A stretch of DNA of 44,244 bases from an uncultured Clostridia bacterium (GTDB lineage: Bacteria > Bacillota_A > Clostridia > TANB77 > CAG-508): positions 1 to 44,244 of the forward strand of contig CANQQF010000063.1 of NCBI GenBank assembly GCA_947625985.1, read 5' to 3'. Within the stretch, counting starts at the first letter, position 1, and every line of letters starts with the position of its first letter. The notes under the pieces were generated by a model. The model was not told the DNA's origin and ran no database searches. It worked only from the letters and a program-made list of their open reading frames with translations. Of the stretch, positions 8,297 to 19,029 are shown one piece after another. Both the position numbers and the translations under genes were made by a program.

Positions 8297-10756
8297 TTAT
8301 TCTTGTCCTATATTTTCCATATCTGGTGTAATTGTTTCAATACTTACTACTTTTCCACCATCTGATGTTCTCATTAATGTAACTCCTTGTGTTGATCTTC
8401 CTAATACACTGATGTCTTTAACTTGAAGTCTTATTATTGTTCCTGTATCTGTTATTAGCATTACATCATCTTCTTCTGTTGCTATTCTTACTCCTACTAA
8501 TGTTCCTGTTTTTGGTGTAACTTTATATGTTATTACTCCTTTTCCTCCTCTTAGTTGAACTCTATATTCATCTAATTCTGTACGTTTTCCAAATCCGTTT
8601 TCTGTAATGGCTAATAATGTTGCTTTTCCTCCTGGTATTATTGATTCCATTCCAATTACTTCATCATTTTCATCTACTCTTATTCCTATTACTCCTTGAG
8701 CAACTCTACCTATTGGTCGTACTTCTTTTTCATCAAATGTAATACTCATTCCTTTTTGTGTAACTAATACAACGTTGTCTTCACCATCTGTAAGTCTTAC
8801 TGCTATTAGCTCATCGTCCTCTTTTAGTGTTATTCCTTGAAGTCCTGTTTTTCTTGCTGAATTGTATTCTGTTAATGCTGTTTTCTTTATTAATCCATTT
8901 TTTGTTGCCATTAATAAATATTTTCCTTCAGCAAAGTTTTGAATTGGTATTACAGCTGAAACTTTTTCTCCTGGATCTAAGCTTAGTAGATTTACTATTG
9001 CTGTTCCTCTTGCTGTTCTTCCAGCTTCTGGTACTTCATATCCTCTTAATTTATACAGTTTTCCTTTATTGGTAAAGAATAATATTGTATCATGGGTTGA
9101 AGCTGTAAATATTTGTTTAACGAAGTCATTTTCTCGTGTTGAAATTCCAGTAATTCCTTTTCCACCTCTTCTTTGACTTCTATATGTATCGATTGGCATT
9201 CTTTTAATATATCCAAAGTGTGTTAACGCAACTACACATTGCTCTTCTTTTATAAGGTCTTCTAAGTCTATTTCTCCTTCTACAGCAACGATTTTTGTTT
9301 TTCTGTCATCTCCAAATTTGTCTCTTATTTGGATAAGCTCTTCTTTTATTATTCCATATACTAATGTTTCACTATTTAATATTTCTTTTAAATGTGCTAT
9401 TAATTCCATTAATGCTTTGTATTCTTCTTCTATTTTTTCACGTTGCAATCCTGATAATGTTTTTAATCTCATATCCAAAATTGCTTGTGCCTGAATATCT
9501 GATAATCCAAATCTTTCCATTAATCTTTCTTTTGGATCATCATATGATGAACGTATTATTTCTATTACTTCGTCTATGTTGTCTAATGCTATTTTTAATC
9601 CTTCTAATATATGTGCTCTTGCTAGGGCTTTATCTAAGTCAAATTGCGTTCTTCTTAAGATTACGTCTTTTCTATGGTCTAAGTATACATCTAAGCATTG
9701 TCTTAATGTTAGTATTTTTGGCTCTCCTTTTACTAAGGCTAACATTATTATTCCAAATGTGTCTTGCATTTGTGTATGTTTGAATAATCTATTTAATACT
9801 ACTTGTGCATTTGCATCTTTTTTTAATTCTATTACAATTCTTACTTTGTCTATTCTATCTGACTCATCTCTTACTTCTGAGATTCCTTCTATTCTTTTTT
9901 CTTTAACTAGTTTAGCTATGTTTTCTATTAATTTTGATTTATTAACTTGATATGGTAATGAAGAAACTATAATTCTTTGTTTATTATTACTCATTTCCTC
10001 AATTTCTGTTTCAGCTCTTAATGTTATTTTTCCTCTACCTGTTTTATATGCTTGTTTTATTCCTTCCATTCCAAGAATTAAACCTTCTGTTGGAAAATCT
10101 GGTCCTTTTATAACTTCCATTAAGTCTTCATCTGTAACTTCATCTTCATCAATAATTTTTATTATACCATTTATTACTTCTGTTAAGTTATGTGGTGGTA
10201 TATTTGTTGCCATACCTACAGCAATTCCTGAAGAACCATTTACAAGAAGTGCTGGTATCCTTGCTGGTAATACTGTTGGCTCTTGAAGTCTATCATCATA
10301 GTTTGGCATAAAGTCAACTGTATTTTTTTCAATATCTGTTAACATGTATTCTGCAATTTTAGCCATTCTTGCTTCTGTATACCTCATTGCAGCAGCTCCA
10401 TCTCCATCTATTGAACCAAAGTTACCATGTCCATCTATTAACATATATCTCATTGAAAAGTCTTGTGCCATTCTTACCATAGCATCATATACTGATGAAT
10501 CTCCATGTGGATGGTATCTTCCCAAAACAGATCCTACTGTGTTTGCACATTTTCTGTATGGCTTGTCTGATGTTATTCCATCTTCATGCATAGCATATAA
10601 GATTCTTCTATGTACTGGTTTTAAACCATCTCTTGCATCTGGTAATGCTCTTGAAACAATAACACTCATTGCATAATCTATATATGCCGTTCTCATTTCT
10701 TTTTCGATGTCTCTTTCGATGATTTTTCCGTCACGTCTTTCTGGTGTTTCTTGCAT
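8297..10756 (-). CDS. gyrA: DNA gyrase subunit A
   Basis: 819 residues, full length. The active-site tyrosine is Tyr126 in AMRYTEARM. The quinolone region reads GDSSVYDAM, with Ser87 and Asp91 at the Escherichia coli Ser83 and Asp87 positions. The GyrA box QRRGGKG in the C-terminal beta-pinwheel marks it as GyrA and not ParC. It works with GyrB to supercoil DNA ahead of forks. gyrB is normally the direct neighbour but here lies 14.7 kb away, beyond an unknown gene, the A/T repeat array and half of a T4SS cluster. It has its own promoter and lies on the leading strand. Confidence 0.98.
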   Translation of the reverse strand: MQETPERRDGKIIERDIEKEMRTAYIDYAMSVIVSRALPDARDGLKPVHRRILYAMHEDGITSDKPYRKCANTVGSVLGRYHPHGDSSVYDAMVRMAQDFSMRYMLIDGHGNFGSIDGDGAAAMRYTEARMAKIAEYMLTDIEKNTVDFMPNYDDRLQEPTVLPARIPALLVNGSSGIAVGMATNIPPHNLTEVINGIIKIIDEDEVTDEDLMEVIKGPDFPTEGLILGMEGIKQAYKTGRGKITLRAETEIEEMSNNKQRIIVSSLPYQVNKSKLIENIAKLVKEKRIEGISEVRDESDRIDKVRIVIELKKDANAQVVLNRLFKHTQMQDTFGIIMLALVKGEPKILTLRQCLDVYLDHRKDVILRRTQFDLDKALARAHILEGLKIALDNIDEVIEIIRSSYDDPKERLMERFGLSDIQAQAILDMRLKTLSGLQREKIEEEYKALMELIAHLKEILNSETLVYGIIKEELIQIRDKFGDDRKTKIVAVEGEIDLEDLIKEEQCVVALTHFGYIKRMPIDTYRSQRRGGKGITGISTRENDFVKQIFTASTHDTILFFTNKGKLYKLRGYEVPEAGRTARGTAIVNLLSLDPGEKVSAVIPIQNFAEGKYLLMATKNGLIKKTALTEYNSARKTGLQGITLKEDDELIAVRLTDGEDNVVLVTQKGMSITFDEKEVRPIGRVAQGVIGIRVDENDEVIGMESIIPGGKATLLAITENGFGKRTELDEYRVQLRGGKGVITYKVTPKTGTLVGVRIATEEDDVMLITDTGTIIRLQVKDISVLGRSTQGVTLMRTSDGGKVVSIETITPDMENIGQE

Positions 10757-10794
10757 TTATTTTTCCTTCTTTCTCTTGAATTTTCTACATTTGT

Positions 10795-10823
10795 ATTATA
10801 CTAAAACAAGCTTTTTTTTGCAA
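10795..10823 (-). promoter_or_regulatory. gyrA promoter
   Basis: Minus strand: -35 TTGCAA (10823-10818), 17-nt spacer, perfect -10 TATAAT (10800-10795), about 40 nt before the gyrA ATG. Confidence 0.75.
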
Positions 10824-10883
10824 GTGAAACAAGTTAAAATTGGTGATTTTAATGATTATTTTTTTTTACTTTTATTTATTATT

Positions 10884-11609
10884 TTATATTTTTTGTGCTA
10901 ATTCTAATTGCTCTTGAGTTAAGTTAAAATCTTGTCCATTATTTTTAATTAAAGTATGTAAATTTTCTATATTTCTAGCTTCATTGATTATTTTTTCTAA
11001 TGGAACTAGTTCTTTAATTTCCTTTTCTATTTTATCAAATTCCTTCTGCATTTTTTCAAAATCCTGATTTTCAAATGCCTCTTTCCAATTATTTATATTT
11101 TCTTCTATATTTGTTTGATTTTTATTTTGAATTTCAAATGATTTTTCTATATTATTTTCTATGCTATTTAAAAAAGCATCTTTTCCTGTACCTAAAATAC
11201 TTGCCGTACTATTATTGATAATACCTTTATCCCTTACTTTATCAACTGCAAAGTCCCATAGTTCTGAAATACCATCAATGACCCCTCCTTTTTTTACAAC
11301 TTCTTTCATTTGATCTATATTTTCAAAATCTCCTTTAAATAAACTTATTGCTCCTTTTCCCATATCTATTGCTTCTTCTACTGTTTTTTTTATTCCATCT
11401 TTAATTCCATTTTCTAATAAATTATCTTTTAAATTAATTACCTGTTCTTCAATAAAGTCAGGCAATACTGCTCTAATTCCTATATCTATAGCTGTATTTA
11501 CTGCTTTTCCTATTAATGTGTCTAAAAAATTAGTTTGTTCTTTTTCTAAATTTTCCTCAATATTATTTAAAGTCATTTTTTCATTTATTATATTTTCCAT
11601 TCTATGTAT
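10884..11609 (-). CDS. conserved-looking acidic helical protein of unknown function
   Basis: About 241 residues; family not recognised. It is rich in E, K, I and N and looks mostly helical. A middle glycine-containing region (about 40-130, with FIEEQVINL, GIKDGIKKTVEEAIDMGKGA and GGVIDGISELWDF) suggests amphipathic helices, and the C-terminal part (about 165-235, KEFDKIEKEIKELV) looks like a coiled coil. There is no signal peptide or clear membrane span. AAGGAGG lies 17 nt from the ATG at 11600 but 8 nt from an in-frame ATA at 11609, so ATA is the better start. Normal codon use and an unbroken frame right beside the A/T array suggest a functional gene, possibly linked to the array or the T4SS. 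Confidence 0.6.
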   Translation of the reverse strand: MHRMENIINEKMTLNNIEENLEKEQTNFLDTLIGKAVNTAIDIGIRAVLPDFIEEQVINLKDNLLENGIKDGIKKTVEEAIDMGKGAISLFKGDFENIDQMKEVVKKGGVIDGISELWDFAVDKVRDKGIINNSTASILGTGKDAFLNSIENNIEKSFEIQNKNQTNIEENINNWKEAFENQDFEKMQKEFDKIEKEIKELVPLEKIINEARNIENLHTLIKNNGQDFNLTQEQLELAQKI

Positions 11610-14600
11610 TAATATTTCCTCCTTTTTATTTTTAACATGATGTAATTTTTTATTTGTTTTTAGATATCATTAATATTTTTTATCTTATTTTTTTCCAATT
11701 AATAATTTCAAACAAATAATAATTTTCTATTTATTTTTTGTTTTATGTTTATTATTGTTTTTATTTTTATACTTCTGTTAAATCTTAATACAAATATTGA
11801 GTTATTATAATATGTATTCTCATTTCTTTTAAACCGTAAGCTTTATAAGTTTTATTGTTTTTTTTAAATCGTTTGCCTTTCTATGTTTTTTTCTATTGCT
11901 ATAATAAAATTCTTTTTTTATATACTTTTATTGCTTTATGAATGTAAACTTTCATTTTTTTTACTTTTTTCTTTTTATATATGTTTTTTCTGTTTGTTAA
12001 ATTATTGTAAAATATTTGTTTTTTATATAAAACTTTTATTTTATTTCTTTTAACCATTCTTTATCTTTATATAATAATAATCACTCTTTTGGTTAAGTCT
12101 TTCTTAAATATCTTTCGTTGACATGTCTTTTTTTATTTTTAAAGTTCTTATCTATATATTTATTATTAGTTAAACTTTTTCTTATATATATTACTTCTCT
12201 CTTTTTACTTTTTTGAAAAATAATTATTATTTTTTTCAAGTTATGTATATCTATATGTTTTATTTTATAATACTTTGAGACTACTTTTTTAAGTAAAAAT
12301 AATACCTTAATTTTTCTTTATCTGCATATGTTTTTATTTCATTAAAATAAATGATGTGAATCTTTCTTTTAATTTTAAAAATAAATTTAATGTTTAAAAT
12401 ATAAACATTACTTTTTCTCATATCACTCATTATTTTATATTTCCTAATTCTTTATTATATTTTATCGGTATATTTATGTAAATTTGTTTATCTTTTATTA
12501 ACATACCTTTAAATTATGCTAATTCTTTAGTTGTAAAAGTTCTATATTATTAATTTCTTTTGCGCGTAAGCATTCCAATTGATATTTATATTAGTTTTTA
12601 TTTTGTTTTTATAGATTAATCTTTTGTTTGTTGAATTTATATCTATATTATACTTAAGTTAAGTAAACTTCCTATTCTTATAGGTTTTTAAATGTCTTAA
12701 ATGGATATAACTGATTGAAATTAATGAATTATTTTTGTAAAATTTTAAAATAAAATATAAAAATCCATTTCTTATAAGTTTAGTGTCTTTTTTTATATAA
12801 TTAAAAATTTTCGCTTACAAAATTTAATTTTTCATTTTATATTAAAGTTTTTTATTAAATTTAAACCTATTACAGTTATAAGATTGTATTAATAATACTT
12901 TAGAACTTTATTTAAAAAAGAGCATTCCTGAAATAATATGAAATGTGATATTTTAATATAAAATATTAAAATAGTTTAATTTTATAATTTACTTTATATA
13001 ACATTAACTACTTGATATTATTTTTATTTTATGTTTATCTAATTTTGTGTATATTCTTATTTTTTACTCAGGTTGTTCTCTTTCTTGATTTTAATAAAAA
13101 ATATAATTTTCTTGATTGCGTAAGGTTTAAAGTAGTGTTATTCTCGCTTTTTTTTATTGTTTTTTTTATTGTTTTTTTTATAATTTTTATAATAAAAAAT
13201 TATATTGTATTTTAAAGTAAACTTTTGTTTATAATTTTAAAAAATAATTTAATGTATAAGTTTTTTGTGAAAAAAAATTGAAATAATTAAAAATTTTTAG
13301 TTAATTAGTTAATAAGACTTTACAACAATCTTATTTATGCTTTTAAATAAATCCTTTAATCTCTGTTTAACATTTTTAATAAATTATTATATTGTTTATA
13401 CACTATAATATAGATATTTTCGATTTAAAAATATTAATCACCTTTTTTCCTATTTTATATGTATTTTTTACTTTTGCCGCTTTTTATTTTATCTTCTCGT
13501 ATTTTTATCTTTATTAATTTTTTATAACTCTTCTACATTTATAATTATCCTTTTTACTTTTACTTATTTTTACATATTTTTCTTTTTCTACTATTAAATT
13601 TTACTATACTTTTATATTTATAAATTTTTCTATATTATACTATTAGTATTTATTATTATTGTTTAGTAGAATATTTATTTATAGCTTATGTTAAGCTTTT
13701 TTTATTTATACTTATATTGACTTTAATTTTACTTTTTATCAGAATATTGTTTTTTTCTTAAATGCGTAGCTTTTTTTCTATTTTTATTTCTTTACTTTTT
13801 TCTCTATTTTTCTTCTTTCTTTTTTAACAAGATTTATATATTTATTTTTTTTGTTAACTTTTATTTTATTTTTACTACTTAAAATAATATTAAGTGATTA
13901 TCGTTTATAATCTTTATTTTTTATCTGTAATATTTTTTATAAATACTAAATAAAATCATTAATTAACTTTTAATTATTACTATGTCTATTATCTACATTT
14001 TGTTGTTATTATTTCTAATAATTATTTTATAATGTTATATATACAATATTTTCTTTGTATTTTTATTATTTAAATATCCAATATATTTTTTATATATTAT
14101 CTAATTTATATATTTTATTTTATGTTTTTTATTATTCTTCATTTATTATTTGGATTTTTATTTTTATTTTAAATTTAAACTAGAATCTTAATTTTTATAT
14201 TTATATGTTTTGGTTTTTAAAAGAGATTTTTTATCTTTATATTATACATCGCTTTATACTATTTTTATCAGTTTTTATTCTTTAATTATTATTATTTGCA
14301 TTTTTATGTTGATTTTTATTTCCTTGAATTATTCTTTCTGCAAATTCACTTTTACTAGTACTCTTTTTTCTTTTCCTTTTGTGCGTAGCTTTTATCTTGT
14401 TTTTGTTTTAGATATCTCTTTCTTTTTTTTATTTAATAGTTTTTCATTTTGTACTTTTTATTTGGTTTTTGTGTCAACTTTATTTCTGTTTTGGTTTTTT
14501 CCTTATTTTCTTTATTTTTAATTTAATTTTTATACTTTTTTTATGTTTTTCTTTTGTAAATTTTTTATTAAGTTAGCTTAATTTATCATTCCATAATTTT

Positions 14601-17600
14601 TATTAATTAGTTTAAACTTTTTTATATTAATTTTGTTTTTATTATTAATTTTTATTTAAACATTTTCATTATTATATCTTTTAATTTTAAAAAATTCTTA
14701 TTATAATTTATCGCTTTTATTTTATATGTTTTTTTTATTTTATTTGATCACTTTTTTATAATAATATCCTATTTCTTTATTTATAATCCTTTTTTAATAA
14801 ATTAATAATATAATTTTATTGATATTTTTCATTAAATAGTTTTTGTTATTTTTTTTATTAGCAATCTTTGATTATTTATATTTTTAACTTTAAATTAAAA
14901 TTTTCTACTCTATTTCTTTTATTTTTTATAAAAGATTTTTATATATTTTTTTATACATTATTTTTTCTATTGTTGTTGATTATTCTTCTATAACCATATT
15001 TATTTCTTGCATTATGTCTACACTGTTTTTCTTGGCTTGTTTTTTTATATAATTTTCTCTTTATTTGTTTTTTTACTTTTTTTCTTTTATGCGTAATATT
15101 TATATTGGTTTATTTTATATATTCTTTTTATTTTTTAATATTCTTTTTTCATTTTATTTCCACTTTTTTATTTTTCTTAGTTAACATCTTTTTTTTTTAT
15201 TTTTTACTTGATTGTTATTTTTTAATGTTACTTTATATATTTTTTTATTGTAATTTTTTATTAAATTAATTTTAAAATTTTTTTATTCTTCTATTATCTA
15301 TTTTTGAAAACTTATATTTATTTTATAAATAATATTTTTTTAACTTCATTTTCTCTTTTACTATTTACTAATTTTTATATTAAAATTCTTTTTTTATTTT
15401 AATTAATTATTTTATATATATTTTATAATTTTATTAATTTATTTTTTATTAATATTGTTTATAATTTTTTTATATTAATTTCTTAATTGTTTTTTATTAT
15501 TTACTTTATATTTTAATTATTTATTAAGTTTTGATATCATATTATTAATTTAAATATTTATTTTATTTATTGATAATTTATTTTTTCTTTAAAAGATAAT
15601 ATAATATTTTATTGTTATATTATCTTCTTATATATTTTTTTGAAATACATTAACAATTTCTTCTAAAGTTATTTCTTATGTTATTTGTTTTTTATTTGTT
15701 TTGTATTTTTTATGATCACTTTTGTTATTTTTATATTTTATAAATTTTCTTTTAACCTTTTATTTTGTTGTTGATTTGTAATTTTATTTATTAGCTTATG
15801 TTTACTTTTACTTGTTTTATTTTGTTTTAATAAATCTTTTTTATTTATTTGTGCTTTTACTTTTTTTCTTTTTTGCGTAAGTCTTACTTCTTCTTCTTTT
15901 ATTCTATTTTTTCTTTTTACTTTATATTTTTTTCTTTTTATTCTTATTTAGTTATATATTGAGTTAACCTTGCTTCTTACTTTTCATTTTTTCTTTTTTA
16001 TTCTCTTTTGAAGTTGTTTTTTATATTTTTTATTTGTAATTTTTTATTAAATCGTTTGATTTTTTATCTACTAAATAATATTCTTTTATCTTTTTTTGTT
16101 TTAATATTTATATTATTTAATTTTAGATTTTTTATGATTCAAATTATTTTTAATTTATTAATTGCTTTTTTATATTTCTTTTTTATTTTATTTATTATTT
16201 TTATTAAATTAATTTAATTATTTATTTTTTTTATACTATATTTTATTTTTATTGAATTTATTTTTTATAAAATAATATGATTTTAATTTTTTCTTTTTTA
16301 TAATTTAAAATAACACTTTTTCTAATTGTTTTATTTATTTCTTTAATTTTATTGCTTTATATATTTCATATTATTTATTATTATAATTTTAATATTATTT
16401 AATTAACGCAGTTTAATTGAAAAACTTTTTGTTTTTTTACTATCTTTATTCTGATATTTTTTCTTTTGACATATATTTTTTTATTTTTAATTGATTTTTT
16501 TAGTATTTTTTTATATTTTAATTTTTATTTAATATTAAATTCTCTTTTTATAATTTAAAACAATTTTTTATTTAATTATTTTTTATCATTATTTTTCTTT
16601 TTGTTATTTTACCTGTTTAATTTCAAATTTTTGTAAAAAATCTTTTTTGTTTTATATATACTTTTTTGTTAATGTTTTTTATATTTTTATTTTAATTATT
16701 TTGCTTTTCATGAGAGATTTTTTTGTTCGTTTTTTATATTGTTTTTTGCTATTATTACTTGTCTTTATTTTATAGTTGTTGTTATTTGCTTTATTATGTT
16801 AATACTTATTTCTTTGGATTATTTTTCTTGTACTTCTTTCTTTAACTAGCATCTTTTTGTCTCTCTTTTTTGTGCGTAAGCTTTAGTCAATTTATCATTT
16901 GCTAATTTTAGATGTTTTTTACTTTTTTTATTTGATATTTTTCATTTTGTATCTTTTATATATTTTTGTATGTCAACTTTATTTTTGTTTTAGTTCTTTT
17001 CTTAAATTTTCATTTTTAAGGTCATTTTCTTTTTCTTTTTTAGATTTTTCTTTTGTAATTTTTTATTAGATTTTTTTTAATGTTTTTTTATTTTTTATCT
17101 TCTCATCTTGAAAATTTATTTTGTTTTTATAAGATATTTTAACTTTATATTTATTTCCTTTATTTAATATTAAATTTTCTTCTTTTATTTTATTAAATTA
17201 GTTAAATCTTTTTTATATATTTATTTTAATATTTATATTTTTTATCATTTGTTCATTTAATTTTTTTCATATTCTTATATTATTATATTTTTAATTTTAT
17301 TTAATATAAAAATATTTTATATTAAAATATTTTTTACTTACTTTTATTTATATAATATTTTCTTTTTTAATTTTTATTTTTTTATATTTTCCTCTCCTTA
17401 CATTTATTTTATATATTATTTAAAATATAAATTATATTTATATTTTTATTTATATCTATATATTATATTGATTTTTATTAGTTTTATTTATTTAAACACT
17501 TCCTTTAAGACATTATATTTTTTATTTTATTTTATTTTATTTTTATCTTTTTTTCTAAGTATTTTTGTCTTTTATAAAAGATTCTTTATCTTCATTTTTA

Positions 17601-17904
17601 TCATTCTTTATTTTATATTTGTTATTATTTTCTTTCTTATGTTAATAGTTGTTTTTAAAATCATTTTTCTTTTGTTTCTTTCTTTAGATGTTATTTTTTT
17701 GTTTTTTTCTTTTACGCGTAAGCTTTAATTGTTTTGTTCTTTTTTTTTTTAATCTTTTTTTATTTGATTTTTTTTGTTTTGTACTTTTTGTATGTTTTTT
17801 TGTTAACTACTCTTTATTTTAATCTTTTTCTTAGTTCTTTCTACTTCGAATCCATATTTTATACTTTTTTTATGTTTTTCTTTTGTAATTTTTTATTAAG
17901 TTTG

Positions 17905-18131
17905 TTTTATTTTTTTATCTGCTAAACTATTCTTTTATCTTTATTTTTTCTTTTTTAATTTTAATATTTATATTATTTGATGTTTAATTTTATTGTTCAA
18001 ATTATTTTTAATTTATTTAATTACTTTTTTATATTTTATTTACTTTATTATTTTATTTAATATTTTTTAGTTAAATTGATTTTATTATATATTTTTATAT
18101 GACAGCTTTTATTTTATTATATTTATTTTTT
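17905..18131 (-). repeat. near-identical block, copy 1 of tandem duplication
   Basis: This block and 18793-19029 read almost base for base the same (shared landmarks TCTGCTAAACTATTC, GATGTTTAATTTTATTG and ATATGACAGCTTTTATT), at a period of about 890 bp. They are the best preserved tandem pair, so units have been copied recently. Confidence 0.8.
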
Positions 18132-18792
18132 ATCGTTTTAATTATCTTCTTTTTTACTTTTCCTTTTTTTAATTATTTTCTTTATTTTCTTTATTTTATT
18201 AATTTTTATATTTCATATTATTTATATTATTTATATTATTTATATTATTTATATTTTTTTTATTCTCTTTTTCTTTTATATTTATTTTTTATTTTTATTT
18301 AATCTATTTTATCTTTTTTTAATATTTTGCCTTTTATTATTTTATCTGTTTAATTTCAAATTTTTGTAAAAATCTTTTTTGTTTTATATGTACTTTTTTG
18401 TTAATGTATTTTATATTTTTATTTTAATTATTTTACTTTTCATGAGAGATTTTTTTGTTCGTTTTTTATATTGTTTTTTGCTATTATTACTTGTCTTTAT
18501 TTTATAATAATTATTATTCGTTTTTTTATGTTAATAATTGTTTTTTTTGATTTTTTTCTTTTGTTTCTTTCCTTAACTGGTATTATTTTGTTTTTTTCTT
18601 TTACGCGTAAGCTTTAATTGTTTTGTCCTTCTTTTGTTTTAATCTTTTTTTTATTTAGTTTTTTTCATTTTGTACCTTTTATATATTTTTGTATGTTAAC
18701 TTTATTTTTGTTTTAGTTTTTTTCTTAATTTTTCATTTTTAAGGTCATTTTCTTTTTGTTTTTTAGATTTTTCTTTTGTAATTTTTTATTAA

Positions 18793-19029
18793 GTTTGTTT
18801 TATTTTTTATCTGCTAAACTATTCTTTTATTTTTATTTTTTCTTTTTTAATTTTAATATTTATATTATTTGATGTTTAATTTTATTGTTCAAATTATTTT
18901 TAATTTATTTAATTACTTTTTTATATTTTATTTACTTTATTATTTTATTTAATATTTTTTAGTTAAATTGATTTTTTTATATATTTTTATATGACAGCTT
19001 TTATTTTATTATATTTATTTTTTATCGTT
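18793..19029 (-). repeat. near-identical block, copy 2 of tandem duplication
   Basis: Second copy of the block at 17905-18131, differing by scattered single bases and small indels. A diverged inverted copy of its end (AATAAAAGCTGTTATATAAA) is at about 43643-43662 in the right array. Confidence 0.8.
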
